A stretch of DNA of 20,490 nucleotides, taken from Dehalococcoidia bacterium UBA6808 (lineage in GTDB: Bacteria; Chloroflexota; Dehalococcoidia; GIF9; UBA5629). Of the stretch, positions 7,054-15,610 are shown one piece after another. The notes under the pieces were generated by a model that was not told the DNA's origin, did not search any database, and was given only the letters and a program-made list of their open reading frames with translations. Location of the stretch: contig DKFA01000015.1 of the NCBI GenBank assembly GCA_002452695.1, forward strand, positions 19,081 through 39,570. Reading direction: 5' to 3'. The stretch's first letter is position 1. Each line of letters opens with the position of its first letter. The translations under genes were made by a program, and so were the position numbers.

Positions 7054-8358
7054 TTACATCGTAATTATCGGGCACAGTTCGGTGGCTTTCCTGGATCGGA
7101 CGGGGCAATATTGCAAAGTGTCCTGTTTGAAGGGCACTGCATCATCTATCAGAGTCAAATGGAATTCGACGATTCGCCCGGTTATGTGTTTCCAGGTATA
7201 CTGGATGGGTAAATTGTCGGGGCAGGCTTTGGTGCATCCGTCGGCAAGATTGAAAAGCCGATCGATATTATCGGCCAGCAAACGTGGTTCATTACTTTCG
7301 ATGATGCGGCAAAGCGGGCAGCGGTGGGTTATGTCTCTGACATCTCCCACATCGGTAGCCAGGATAGGCGTGCTGCAGGCGATCGCTTCGAGGGCTACCA
7401 TGCTAAAACTCTCATAATATGAAGGTATAACGCAAAAATCGGCAGCATTATAATAAAGGTACATTTGGTCGTGCGGGACCGGCCCTACCAGGTGGATCCT
7501 GTCAGCGATTGCGTATTTCCCGCTAGCGCTGATCGTCTGTTTGACACCTTGCATAGAGGTGTTGTCTCCTCCGATGACGATAAGCTGGAAATCATCCCTG
7601 TCTTTGAGCAGTGAGACAGCTTGCAGCAGGTTGTCCAGGCCTTTGACAGGATCGGCGCGACCGACAAACAGCATGGCCTTTTCTGCTCTTATATTGCAGA
7701 TCCGGCGGGCCAGGTCTTTGTTGATAGGCCTGAACTGCGAAGGGTTGACTCCGCAGGGTATTATACTGATCTTGCCGGGGACAGCGTCGTATTTATTTAC
7801 CAGGGCTATCTTTTCTCTTCCAGTGGAAGCTATGATCAGATCGCTGGAGCTTATGATGGAGTGTTCTTTCTCAATACGGTAGTAAGGCTCGACCTTACCC
7901 AGGCCGGTCTCATTTTTAATTTTGCCGAGAGTATGGAACATGGTAACATGGGGGATACCCCATACGTTTTTGAGAAGTTCCCCGACCATGCCGGAAAGCC
8001 AGTAATGGCTGTGGATGATATCATACCGAAGGCCGTGCGTCAGGCTATGGTCGATGATCGACTTGCCCAGGTCGGAGACGTGCCGGTCAAGATTGGATTC
8101 CGAGATAGCGGCAAAGTCATCTGCCTGTATGTGTATGAGATTTACATAGCCGCCGGGTATTTGCAGCTCGCAGTCGGCGTCATCATCGTGCGAGCAGGTG
8201 AAGATGTCGACGATGTGGCCCTGCCGGATCAACTCTGCGGCCATACTTCTGATGTAGATGTTCATACCGCCTGTATAGCGGCTGCCGAGCTTGCCGCAGG
8301 GGCAGCTGTGTAGACTCAGCATTGCTATGTGAAGTTGACGCTTGAAGGACTTTTCCAT
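7054..8358 (-). CDS. GT4-family glycosyltransferase (MshA/sucrose-phosphate-synthase-like)
   Basis: The 434-residue protein has the two Rossmann domains of GT-B, family GT4 enzymes. The N-terminal glycine motif TGGMNIYIRSMA (29-40) is the acceptor-side loop found in MshA-like enzymes. YDIIHSHYWLSG (112-123) closes the first domain. In the second domain, FVGRADPVKG (231-240) holds Arg234 and Lys239 that contact the nucleotide-sugar phosphates, and ESFSMVALE (316-324) is the E-x7-E motif. These families are retaining enzymes that move sugars from NDP-sugars or a related donor; the acceptor here cannot be told. The last 25 residues or so after FHLTLIDD have no domain features. The start codon lies 10 bases after the stop of the upstream acyltransferase and has no clear ribosome-binding site, which suggests coupled translation. 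It is the last gene of the four-gene operon. Confidence 0.88.
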   Translation of the reverse strand: MEKSFKRQLHIAMLSLHSCPCGKLGSRYTGGMNIYIRSMAAELIRQGHIVDIFTCSHDDDADCELQIPGGYVNLIHIQADDFAAISESNLDRHVSDLGKSIIDHSLTHGLRYDIIHSHYWLSGMVGELLKNVWGIPHVTMFHTLGKIKNETGLGKVEPYYRIEKEHSIISSSDLIIASTGREKIALVNKYDAVPGKISIIPCGVNPSQFRPINKDLARRICNIRAEKAMLFVGRADPVKGLDNLLQAVSLLKDRDDFQLIVIGGDNTSMQGVKQTISASGKYAIADRIHLVGPVPHDQMYLYYNAADFCVIPSYYESFSMVALEAIACSTPILATDVGDVRDITHRCPLCRIIESNEPRLLADNIDRLFNLADGCTKACPDNLPIQYTWKHITGRIVEFHLTLIDDAVPFKQDTLQYCPVRSRKATELCPIITM

Positions 8359-8368
8359 TTACTGCGTT

Positions 8369-9337
8369 TTATTTGTTAATTATACATCTGTACAGCGGGA
8401 TGCCCTTTCCGCCGAGATAATACTTGTATTTTTCATCGCCCTTGAGAAAATCGAACCTGCGGTTGCCCGATTCGATGCTGCGCTTGATACAAAAGTATTT
8501 TGATAGTATTCCCACACTGAGCCAGCGGTAATCAGGGTTATAGCCGCTGTTATATAGATATATATCATTTTGGTAAGCAAAGCAAAATGTGCTGGCAACA
8601 GGGACGCCATTAAGCTCCAGCATACCTATTCTTAGTATCCCCTCTTTTTCGGCCCAGCTTGCCAGTTCTCTGAAATAGGCTTGGACCTCGTCCGTGAGGA
8701 ACTGGTTCTTGTCATCGCGGCTTTCGCGGAAAAAACGCAGGAAAGTCTCGATCATTTCAGGCGAGGCATCTTCTGTCATACTATAGTTGATTTCTCCCTC
8801 TTCATTCAGCCGTCTTTCCTTGCGCAATATCTCGTGCCTTTGTTTTCCATTCAGGCCAGCCAGGTAAGTTGCCAGTTCGGCAGGCAGTGTCATCTCGACA
8901 GTAACGTCGATCTGCTCGCTGGTCAGGTTAAAGCCTTTCTGTTTTGCCACATCAGGCAGAAAACGTAAAGTGGCTGAGTGAGGCAAGAGTGGGGAAAGAT
9001 GGAGTGAGGTCAAGCCCTGTCCCGACAGGTGACTGAGGAGGGCATTGAAAAAGTCCATTTCACGCCCCTCTTCGATCACAAAATCGAGAAAGTCACAAAC
9101 GTTGTCACTGCCGATGAATTTAATGATGTTATCCTCGACGCGCAGAGGTGCGATGCCGATAGTCTGCTTATTATCCATGACCGCAGCCAGGTGCAGCCTG
9201 CTGCCTGTACCAAAATGTTTCCACCACAGTCTGGACCATCCGGGTGACGAGAAAAGCAGCCTGTAAGTTGATCGGCTGTATATTTGTTGCCAGGACTGTT
9301 CCAGTTCAGCAAAATCCGACAGAATGACTTCAGCCAT
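8369..9337 (-). CDS. GNAT_6 / FemAB-CelD-like acyltransferase
   Basis: The 322-residue protein belongs to the double-GNAT superfamily that includes FemAB peptidyltransferases and CelD/BioF2-like proteins. N-terminal landmarks are LFSSPGWSRLWWKHF (28-42) and AAVMDNKQTIGIAPL (51-65). The family signature LNGKQRHEILRKERRL is at 162-177, and the C-terminal motif FDFLKGDEKYKYYLGG is at 295-310; these correspond to the substrate and acyl-donor sites in the family. No signal peptide or membrane segment is present, so it should be cytoplasmic. It is 32 bases downstream of the nuclease gene and 10 bases upstream of the glycosyltransferase. Pairing of this family with a GT4 enzyme is common in surface polysaccharide or glycolipid clusters, so modification of an envelope glycan is likely but unproven. 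Confidence 0.82.
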   Translation of the reverse strand: MAEVILSDFAELEQSWQQIYSRSTYRLLFSSPGWSRLWWKHFGTGSRLHLAAVMDNKQTIGIAPLRVEDNIIKFIGSDNVCDFLDFVIEEGREMDFFNALLSHLSGQGLTSLHLSPLLPHSATLRFLPDVAKQKGFNLTSEQIDVTVEMTLPAELATYLAGLNGKQRHEILRKERRLNEEGEINYSMTEDASPEMIETFLRFFRESRDDKNQFLTDEVQAYFRELASWAEKEGILRIGMLELNGVPVASTFCFAYQNDIYLYNSGYNPDYRWLSVGILSKYFCIKRSIESGNRRFDFLKGDEKYKYYLGGKGIPLYRCIINK

Positions 9338-9369
9338 ACAATATCACTTTCGATGGTAACGATTACAGT

Positions 9370-10764
9370 CTAAAGTTCGAAATTCTGGCCGTATTCGGGC
9401 ACCACAACGCCTTTGATCCCGGCTGCAGTGAAAGCGTCAGCCAGCGAGAGGGAGGCACTTTCTTCCCCGTGGACGACAAAGACCTTCTGCCATCTGGCTT
9501 TGCCTTCGCCAGCCCATCTGATCAGATCGTTGCGGTCAGCATGGGCGCTGAACTCATTGAATATTTCTACGTTGGCGCGCAGCTTGAATTTTTCTCCAAA
9601 TATGGGCACCTCAGGCCACTTCTCCGCTATCTTGCGGCCAAGCGTGTTTTCAGCCTGCCAGCCCACGATCAGCACGGTATTCCTGGGATCACTGATGTTA
9701 TTGCGCAGGTGGTGTAGAATGCGGCCGGCTTCAGCCATGCCAGACCCTGCAATGATCATAGCAGGCGTTTTCAGATGATTTAGTGATCTCGATTCATCAA
9801 CGCTCTGTACGTAATGCAGACCACGGAAACCGAAAGGATCGGATGCTGATCTCAACAGAACAGCTGTTTCCTGGTCGTAGCATTCCGGGTGTACTCGGAA
9901 AATATCCGTAGCATCTATTGCCAGAGGGCTATCGATAAAAACGGGAATATCTGGTATTTTGTGCGCCAGTTTGAGCTGGTGCAGGCAGTAGATCAGCTCT
10001 TGCGTTCTTCCCAGTGCAAAGCAAGGCACGAGCAGTTTGCCTCCGCGTGATACGGTGGCATTGATAACCATAGCCAATTTATCTTCAACGTGATCAATAT
10101 CAATGTGGAACCTGTTGCCGTAGGTGCTTTCTATAATGAGGATGTCCGAGTTTGTCACGGAGACAGGGTCGCGGATGATGGGCATATGGTAACGCCCGAG
10201 ATCACCGGTGAAGCAAACTGATACACTGCGCCCGTTATCATTGATGTTGATCACGGAAATAGCGGATCCCAGTATGTGGCCGGCATCAAGGAAAGTGACC
10301 TGGATGTTATCGCAGATCTTGAAGGGACGATTGTATGAACTACCCCGCAGCAACTGCAGGGTAGGCGGTATATCCGCAACGCTGTAGATCGGGCCAGTCG
10401 GTGGCAGGTTCTGCTTGCGCCTGATCTTGTTAACGAATTCAACGTCATTTTCCTGTATATTGGCCGAATCAGTTAACATAATATTTGCAAGATCGAGTGT
10501 TGCGGATGTGCAATAGACGTCTCCGTTAAAACCCTGGTTAACCAGGTTGGGCAGGTTGCCCAGATGATCAAGGTGGGCATGAGATATGATGACGGCATCA
10601 ATCGATCGGGGATCGAAGTCAAAATGCAGGTTTTTCTCGTATGTTTCAGCCCTGCGGCCCTGAAAAAAACCACAGTCCAGAAGCAGGCGGAAACCATTGA
10701 TTTCCAGCAGGTGCCTGGAGCCGGTGACGTTCCTGACCGCGCCGTGAAAGGATAAATTAATCAA
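9370..10764 (-). CDS. Beta-CASP metallo-beta-lactamase exonuclease / RNA-processing nuclease
   Basis: The 464-residue protein carries all the metal-binding motifs of a metallo-beta-lactamase nuclease. These are HAHLDH (62-67), AGH (His163), GDLG (Asp188), then the beta-CASP landmarks IESTYGNR (211-218), FSAHADR (His408) and VHGE (His432). These proteins bind two zinc ions and cut RNA, often with 5'-3' exonuclease activity, or process 3' ends. The length fits the cytoplasmic group related to CPSF73 and TTHA0252. Translation starts at TTG (10764-10762), eight bases before the end of the upstream LOG gene (10757), so the two genes overlap and are probably coupled. All catalytic residues are present, so it should be active. 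Whether RNA or DNA is the true substrate cannot be read from the sequence. Confidence 0.9.
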   Translation of the reverse strand: MINLSFHGAVRNVTGSRHLLEINGFRLLLDCGFFQGRRAETYEKNLHFDFDPRSIDAVIISHAHLDHLGNLPNLVNQGFNGDVYCTSATLDLANIMLTDSANIQENDVEFVNKIRRKQNLPPTGPIYSVADIPPTLQLLRGSSYNRPFKICDNIQVTFLDAGHILGSAISVININDNGRSVSVCFTGDLGRYHMPIIRDPVSVTNSDILIIESTYGNRFHIDIDHVEDKLAMVINATVSRGGKLLVPCFALGRTQELIYCLHQLKLAHKIPDIPVFIDSPLAIDATDIFRVHPECYDQETAVLLRSASDPFGFRGLHYVQSVDESRSLNHLKTPAMIIAGSGMAEAGRILHHLRNNISDPRNTVLIVGWQAENTLGRKIAEKWPEVPIFGEKFKLRANVEIFNEFSAHADRNDLIRWAGEGKARWQKVFVVHGEESASLSLADAFTAAGIKGVVVPEYGQNFEL

Positions 10765-11437
10765 TAGCTCTTCTACCTACGATGGCCTGGCGCAGGTACC
10801 AGCTTGTGACGATGTTGACCACATCGGAAGGCTGGTCGGAAAGCCGCAGCAGCTGCAGATCTTCTTGTGAGATGTAACCGGCCTGCAAAACGTTATTTTG
10901 CAGCCAGTCCAGGAAACCCCGCCAGAATGATGTATTGAATAGGATGACCGGGAAAGGTTTGATCTTATTGGTTTGAATCAATGTCAGCACTTCGGAGAGT
11001 TCGTCCAGTGTGCCCAGCCCGCCGGGCATGATAACAAAGGCAGTGGCATACTTGACCAGCATGACCTTGCGGACGAAGAAGTGATTGAATGTTAAATTCA
11101 GGTTGGAATAAACGTTGCATTTCTGTTCGCGGGGTAGCTCGATGTTCAGACCGACAGACTTGACGCCGGCTTCGCTGGCGCCCAGGTTGGCAGCCTCCAT
11201 CATACCCGGACCGCCTCCAGTGATAATGTTGAAGCCCTGCTGCCCGAGCAGGTTGGCTATTTGTCTGGCATTCTGATAATCCGGTTGGTCGGCCGTAGCT
11301 TTAGCTGCACCGTAAATTGTAACCGCTGGCTGAATTCCGCTCAGCTTATCGAAACCCTCGACGAGCTCGCCTATATAGCGGAACAGCCTCCAGGACTCTT
11401 CTTTTTCAAAAGCATTGATTTCATATCTTTCCGGCAT
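10757..11437 (-). CDS. LOG-family (TIGR00730) nucleotide 5'-monophosphate phosphoribohydrolase
   Basis: The 226-residue protein shows the Rossmann-like LOG/lysine-decarboxylase-like fold. It has GGGPGMMEA (74-82), Arg123-Lys124 in a stretch equivalent to the family's ERK motif, and PGGLGTLDE (138-146), which is the PGGxGTxxE signature with the catalytic glutamate. LOG proteins release ribose 5-phosphate from cytokinin or purine monophosphates; in bacteria many are nucleotide nucleosidases of unclear purpose. The older name lysine decarboxylase is wrong for this family. GGAG lies seven bases before the ATG. It is the first gene of a four-gene minus-strand operon and has a strong candidate promoter at 11480-11508. 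The exact nucleotide substrate is not predictable. Confidence 0.88.
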   Translation of the reverse strand: MPERYEINAFEKEESWRLFRYIGELVEGFDKLSGIQPAVTIYGAAKATADQPDYQNARQIANLLGQQGFNIITGGGPGMMEAANLGASEAGVKSVGLNIELPREQKCNVYSNLNLTFNHFFVRKVMLVKYATAFVIMPGGLGTLDELSEVLTLIQTNKIKPFPVILFNTSFWRGFLDWLQNNVLQAGYISQEDLQLLRLSDQPSDVVNIVTSWYLRQAIVGRRAID

Positions 11438-11479
11438 GAACTGCTCCGTGGACCGGGTTGCATTGGTTTAAATGCATTT

Positions 11480-11508
11480 AGGATAACGCCGCAGACTGTA
11501 GCTGTCAA
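11480..11508 (-). promoter_or_regulatory. Promoter of the LOG-nuclease-acyltransferase-glycosyltransferase operon: TTGACA-17-TATCCT
   Basis: On the minus strand, TTGACA (11508-11503) and TATCCT (11485-11480) are separated by exactly 17 bases, 43 bases before the LOG start codon. It lies in the 97-base gap after the SbcC-like gene, so the four-gene operon can be transcribed independently of it. Confidence 0.65.
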
Positions 11509-11534
11509 GGAATTGTTCAGAAGTTCGCTGCAGT

Positions 11535-14102
11535 TTACTGGCTGATTGAGATGGTCGATCCCTCTCCCGTCTTGGTGACGTTGATGATGACGGGGAATTT
11601 ATCCCGCAGTTCTTCCAGATGTGTGATGATGAAGATTTTTTCGAAGTCGTCCTGTATATAGTTGATAGCATCGATCAGTTTTTCCAGGCTCGCGCTGTCC
11701 TGCGTGCCGAAGCCTTCATCGATGATGAGTATGGGCATGGATGCTCCCGCCCTCCTCACCAGCAGCCGTGAGATGGCGATGCGCAGCGCCAGGTCGATGC
11801 GGAAGGCTTCGCCACCGCTGTACATCTCATAGTTACGGAACCCCATTTCATCTGAGATAAGGATGTCCAGCGTTTCCACCTGGTCGCCTTTTTTCAACGT
11901 CTTCTGGGCTTCCAGTCTGAGTGACATGCGGTTGTCCGTCATCCTGCCCAGCAGGTCGTTGGCTTCGTTGCTGATCTCGGGCAAGGCCTCCGATATGATC
12001 AGCGCCTGGATGCCTTTCTTGCTGAAACATCTGGCAAGTTCAGCATAGATAGATTCTGCCTCCTTGTGCTTGCGCAGCTTGTGCTCCTTGTCTTTTTTCT
12101 CCTCCTTGAGGGCATCTATCTGGCGGATGTTTTCACGGAGCTGTGCAGCATGGTCGCGGACCTTTCTCTCCTCGGCCTGCAGTGTCCGCTGCTTTTCTTC
12201 GGCAGTTTTGAGTTGATTGATAATAGCGGGCAGGCCGGCCAGGTCTATCGCCAGCAGGTCTGTTTCCTGCTTGAGGGCTGCTATCTCACTCTGCAGGCGC
12301 GAGATGACGGTGCGGTTATCGGCGGCTGTTCTTTCTTCCTGCTCAATACGCAGCCGGGCTTCGTTCAATTCTTTAAACAGCAATTCGTATTTAACGGCGT
12401 TATTTTTGTCGCGTGTAATTTTCTCATGGCGCGTTTGATCGTAATCTAGCTTCCGTATCTCCTGATCAACAAGGTCGAGTTCTTTGAATTCGGCAGCAGC
12501 AAAGCTGCGGTCCTTCAAACTGGCCTCAATCTGTTCCAGGCGAGGACGTTTTTCAGCCAGTTCGGCGGAGGCCTTGTCTGCCTCATTCAGGGCTTTTTCA
12601 ATCAGCGTTGCCTGTCGGCCGCACTTTTCCCTTTCTGCCCTGAGCCAAGCTTCTATGTCGCGGGCCTCTTTCTCGATTGTAGAAAGATCAACTTTAAGCA
12701 GGGCGATCTTCTTGGTGTTTTCTCTGGTCGCCGACACGTTTTGTTGAAGCTCCAACTCCAGTTTATGACTGATACGTCTGTGCTCATCAGGTCCCAGTTC
12801 CCTTTCGCACAGTGGGCATACGGCGGAGGCGTGCGAGATCATGGCCATTTTGCGCCTGATCTCTTCCATGGCTGCCATTAATTGTGAATTCACTGCTGAT
12901 ATCGAGCTAATCAGCCCCGTAGTGTCCTTAATCAATTTCTGTCTTGCCGTCAGATCGGCTTCGCTCTGTACAAGCTGTGTCTGTTGCCTGACCAGCTCTT
13001 CCTGTTTCTTCTTGAGCTCCTCTGTCTGTCCGCAGCGTTTTTCCAGCTCGCTGATGCTAACGGCCAATCCTTTGCGTTCGCTGTTAAGGGCATTTTGCAG
13101 AGAGGCGATCAGGTTTTCAATACGGTTTTTTCGTTGTGTCAGGTCATGGTATTGCCTGAACCTTGCATTGAGTTCCATTTCTCTGGCAGCGAGATCCTGG
13201 TAGACCGCGTAGCCTCTCTCTATATCCACAGCTCCAGAGATGACGTTATTGAAGCGCTGGATATTTTTCAATGCAGCATCCAGCCTGGTCTGTGCTGCCT
13301 GCATATCTTCGGCCTTCCCCGCAATTTGCTTTTGTATTAGCTTGAACTGTTCGTCTCTGGCCGCCAGGGCTTCCTTTTTCTGGCGCAGGTCCTGCAGTTC
13401 TGTTTCCACAGTCTTCATGTTTTGTTCAATGCCTGCAAGGCTGTCCTGAACCTGTTTAAGGGCCGTTTCAAGGCCCGGCTTTTCAGCGGCCTTCTGGTCT
13501 ATGGTCTGCAATTCCCTCTCGATTACAGCATATGCGTTCCTGTTCTTTTCGGCTTCTGCCTTGGCATCCGCCTCCAACTCATCGTAGAAAGTAAGGTCGA
13601 GTATCCTGGACAGGATGTCTTTGCGTTCCGAAGGTATTTTGATGCTGAATTCGTTGGCTTTGCCTTGCAACAGCAAAGCGCTATTGGTAAACGTGGCGTA
13701 ATCAAGGTGCAGCAGTCTGTTGATTTTCTCCTGGGTGTCCTTGACGATGTGTTCGGCGATGGACTGATACCTGCTCTCGTGTATGACCTGCAGGTCAAGC
13801 ATGACCTGGCTTGATTTGGACCCCGACGAACGGTTGAATTTTCGGATGATGCGGTAGTGGTTGTCGCCGTTATAGAATTCCAGTTCTACCTCCATCTCAT
13901 TCCGGCCGGTGCTAATAATATCCTCATTTCTGCCGCGGGAAGCTTTGCCCCACAGCGCCCAGGTGATAGCATCGAAGATGGCTGATTTTCCGCTGCCGTT
14001 ATCACCGCACAGACAGGCTACGTGAATACCGTCGAAATTCAATGCAGGTACGGCCTCCCTGTAGCACATGAAATTGCGCATTCTTAAGCTGGATGGTATC
14101 AA
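11535..14102 (-). CDS. sbcC: SbcC/Rad50-like SMC-family ATPase
   Basis: The 855-residue protein has the split ABC ATPase of Rad50/SbcC. The N-terminal part starts MIPSSLRMRNFMCYRE with Walker A GDNGSGKSA (33-41) and the Q-loop LLLQGKANEF (143-152). Long coiled-coil arms cover about 175-425 and 440-690, joined by a zinc-hook CPLC at 429-432. The C-terminal part has the signature YSGGEAFRIDLAL (761-773), Walker B ILIIDEG (791-797) and ITHLEE (about 826). Partner family: SbcC works with the nuclease SbcD (Mre11) to process DNA ends and hairpins. I see no SbcD gene next to it: upstream is ffh in the opposite direction, downstream is the LOG gene. The start is TTG at 14102, chosen because MIP-LRLRNF is the usual N-terminus and GAGG lies about ten bases upstream. 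It is somewhat shorter than E. coli SbcC (about 1,050 residues). Confidence 0.87.
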   Translation of the reverse strand: MIPSSLRMRNFMCYREAVPALNFDGIHVACLCGDNGSGKSAIFDAITWALWGKASRGRNEDIISTGRNEMEVELEFYNGDNHYRIIRKFNRSSGSKSSQVMLDLQVIHESRYQSIAEHIVKDTQEKINRLLHLDYATFTNSALLLQGKANEFSIKIPSERKDILSRILDLTFYDELEADAKAEAEKNRNAYAVIERELQTIDQKAAEKPGLETALKQVQDSLAGIEQNMKTVETELQDLRQKKEALAARDEQFKLIQKQIAGKAEDMQAAQTRLDAALKNIQRFNNVISGAVDIERGYAVYQDLAAREMELNARFRQYHDLTQRKNRIENLIASLQNALNSERKGLAVSISELEKRCGQTEELKKKQEELVRQQTQLVQSEADLTARQKLIKDTTGLISSISAVNSQLMAAMEEIRRKMAMISHASAVCPLCERELGPDEHRRISHKLELELQQNVSATRENTKKIALLKVDLSTIEKEARDIEAWLRAEREKCGRQATLIEKALNEADKASAELAEKRPRLEQIEASLKDRSFAAAEFKELDLVDQEIRKLDYDQTRHEKITRDKNNAVKYELLFKELNEARLRIEQEERTAADNRTVISRLQSEIAALKQETDLLAIDLAGLPAIINQLKTAEEKQRTLQAEERKVRDHAAQLRENIRQIDALKEEKKDKEHKLRKHKEAESIYAELARCFSKKGIQALIISEALPEISNEANDLLGRMTDNRMSLRLEAQKTLKKGDQVETLDILISDEMGFRNYEMYSGGEAFRIDLALRIAISRLLVRRAGASMPILIIDEGFGTQDSASLEKLIDAINYIQDDFEKIFIITHLEELRDKFPVIINVTKTGEGSTISISQ

Positions 14103-14165
14103 TACAACAAACCTCGCAACTTTATCGGTTCAGTACAATTAGCAGAGACCTTAATCCGTAAAATG

Positions 14166-14174
14166 TGCTATCCT
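14166..14174 (+). promoter_or_regulatory. Candidate extended -10 promoter of ffh: TGCTATCCT
   Basis: TGC directly precedes TATCCT (14169-14174), giving an extended -10. No -35 match is seen at the right distance. Start of transcription would be near 14181, leaving a leader of about 98 bases that contains a possible hairpin with arms TCTGGA (14210-14215) and TCCAGA (14225-14230). Confidence 0.4.
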
Positions 14175-14278
14175 TATTAACAACTTTCCACTGGAGTTGA
14201 ACACGGAGATCTGGAGCTGGTCAATCCAGACCATATTTTACCATATGCCGCGATTTAGATAGTGGTGCGAGGGAATAC

Positions 14279-15610
14279 ATGTTTGAGGTATTAACGGAAA
14301 AACTTGGCAAAATATTCAGCGGGCTGAGCAATAAGGGCAAGCTGACTGAAAAAGATATCGATGAAGCGCTGAGGCAGATACGCCTGGCTTTGCTGGAGGC
14401 TGATGTCAATTTTAAGGTGGTTAAGGCCTTACTGGGCGTGGTCCGCGAAAAAGCGCTGGATGCCAGGGTGCTGGAAAGCCTTACCCCCGGACAGCAGATT
14501 ATCAAGATTGTCAATCAGGAGTTGATCAATGTCCTGGGTACGGAAGTTGCAAAGCTCAAGTCCAATGCCAACCCGCCGACTATAGTCATGCTTGTGGGAT
14601 TGCAGGGCGCCGGCAAAACTACAACAGCGTCCAAGCTGGCGATGCATTTGAAGCAGTCCGATTACCGGGTCTTGCTGGTGGCGGCTGATACTCGCCGACC
14701 GGCAGCAATCGACCAGTTGAAAGTGCTGGGGAAACAGCTCGATATCCCAGTCTATGCCGAAGATACTAAAGCTGATCCGGTGCAGATCAGCTGCAACGCG
14801 CTTAAAACGGCGGCGGAGATCGCTGCCAACTGGGTGATTATAGATACCCAGGGCCGGCTGCATATAGATGAAGTCTTGATGAGAGAACTGGTGGATATAA
14901 AAAAGGCTGTCAAGCCGGCTGAGATACTCCTGGTAGCCGATGCTATGACGGGACAGGATGCCGTCAATATCGCTGAAGAGTTCAATACAAATCTGGGACT
15001 GACCGGCTTGATCCTGACCAAGATGGATGGTGATGCCAGGGGTGGAGCGGCATTGTCAATCAAGTTTGTCACAGGCGTGCCAATCAAGTTCCTGGGTGTT
15101 GGCGAAAAGACCAGCTCACTTGAAGTCTTTTATCCCGACAGGCTGGCCTCACGTATATTGGGTATGGGCGATGTGCTGACGCTGATCGAGAGGGCGGAGA
15201 AGACTTTCGACAAACAGAAGATGCAGCAGCTTGAGTCAAAGCTGAAAAAGTCCGAGTTTGACCTGGATGATCTGCTGGGGCAAATGCGGCAGATAAAAAA
15301 GATGGGCAGTTTCACCCAGATCATGGAGATGGTGCCTGGTTTTTCCAGGATGGCCAAAGGCATATCCGATAAAGAGAGTATGGACAGAACCAGAAAGATC
15401 GAAGCCATCATCCTGTCCATGACCAGGGAGGAGAGGCAGAATCCTGATATAATTAATGGCAGCCGCAAGCGCCGTATCGCTAAAGGCAGCGGTACAACGC
15501 CGGCTGACATCAATCAGTTGCTGAACCAATTTCATGGCATTCAGAAGATGAGCAAAATGATTGCCAAAGGAAAGATGCCACGCAACCTGCCCGATTTACT
15601 CGGACGCTGA
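14279..15610 (+). CDS. ffh: Signal recognition particle protein Ffh (SRP54)
   Basis: The 443-residue protein has the full NGM layout. The N domain covers 1-95 and the GTPase domain about 98-295, with G1 GLQGAGKTT (107-115), DTRRPAA (137-143), G4 TKMDGDARGG (247-256) and the closing loop GVGEKTSSLEVF (273-284). The methionine-rich M domain (about 325-443) contains INGSRKRRIAKGSGT, the SRP-RNA contact. It binds signal sequences of nascent membrane proteins and 4.5S RNA, and docks with FtsY. GAGGG stands five bases before the ATG. One deviation is clear: the G3 motif reads DTQGRL (189-194), with Gln191 where nearly all Ffh proteins have Ala (DTAGRL). The gene diverges from the SbcC-like gene and converges with the YpmS-like gene, overlapping its 3' end by 15 bases. 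The SRP RNA gene is not in this window. Confidence 0.97.
   Translation: MFEVLTEKLGKIFSGLSNKGKLTEKDIDEALRQIRLALLEADVNFKVVKALLGVVREKALDARVLESLTPGQQIIKIVNQELINVLGTEVAKLKSNANPPTIVMLVGLQGAGKTTTASKLAMHLKQSDYRVLLVAADTRRPAAIDQLKVLGKQLDIPVYAEDTKADPVQISCNALKTAAEIAANWVIIDTQGRLHIDEVLMRELVDIKKAVKPAEILLVADAMTGQDAVNIAEEFNTNLGLTGLILTKMDGDARGGAALSIKFVTGVPIKFLGVGEKTSSLEVFYPDRLASRILGMGDVLTLIERAEKTFDKQKMQQLESKLKKSEFDLDDLLGQMRQIKKMGSFTQIMEMVPGFSRMAKGISDKESMDRTRKIEAIILSMTREERQNPDIINGSRKRRIAKGSGTTPADINQLLNQFHGIQKMSKMIAKGKMPRNLPDLLGR

Noticed and set aside
6755..7108. Minus-strand frame of 117 codons reaching past the end of the glycosyltransferase
   Set aside because: It overlaps the glycosyltransferase end and the zinc-ribbon gene in another frame and has no family motif; I read it as chance.
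7621..8313. A 230-codon open frame on the plus strand
   Set aside because: It lies wholly antisense to the GT4 glycosyltransferase, whose motifs are complete. The product shows no recognisable motif and no ribosome-binding site.
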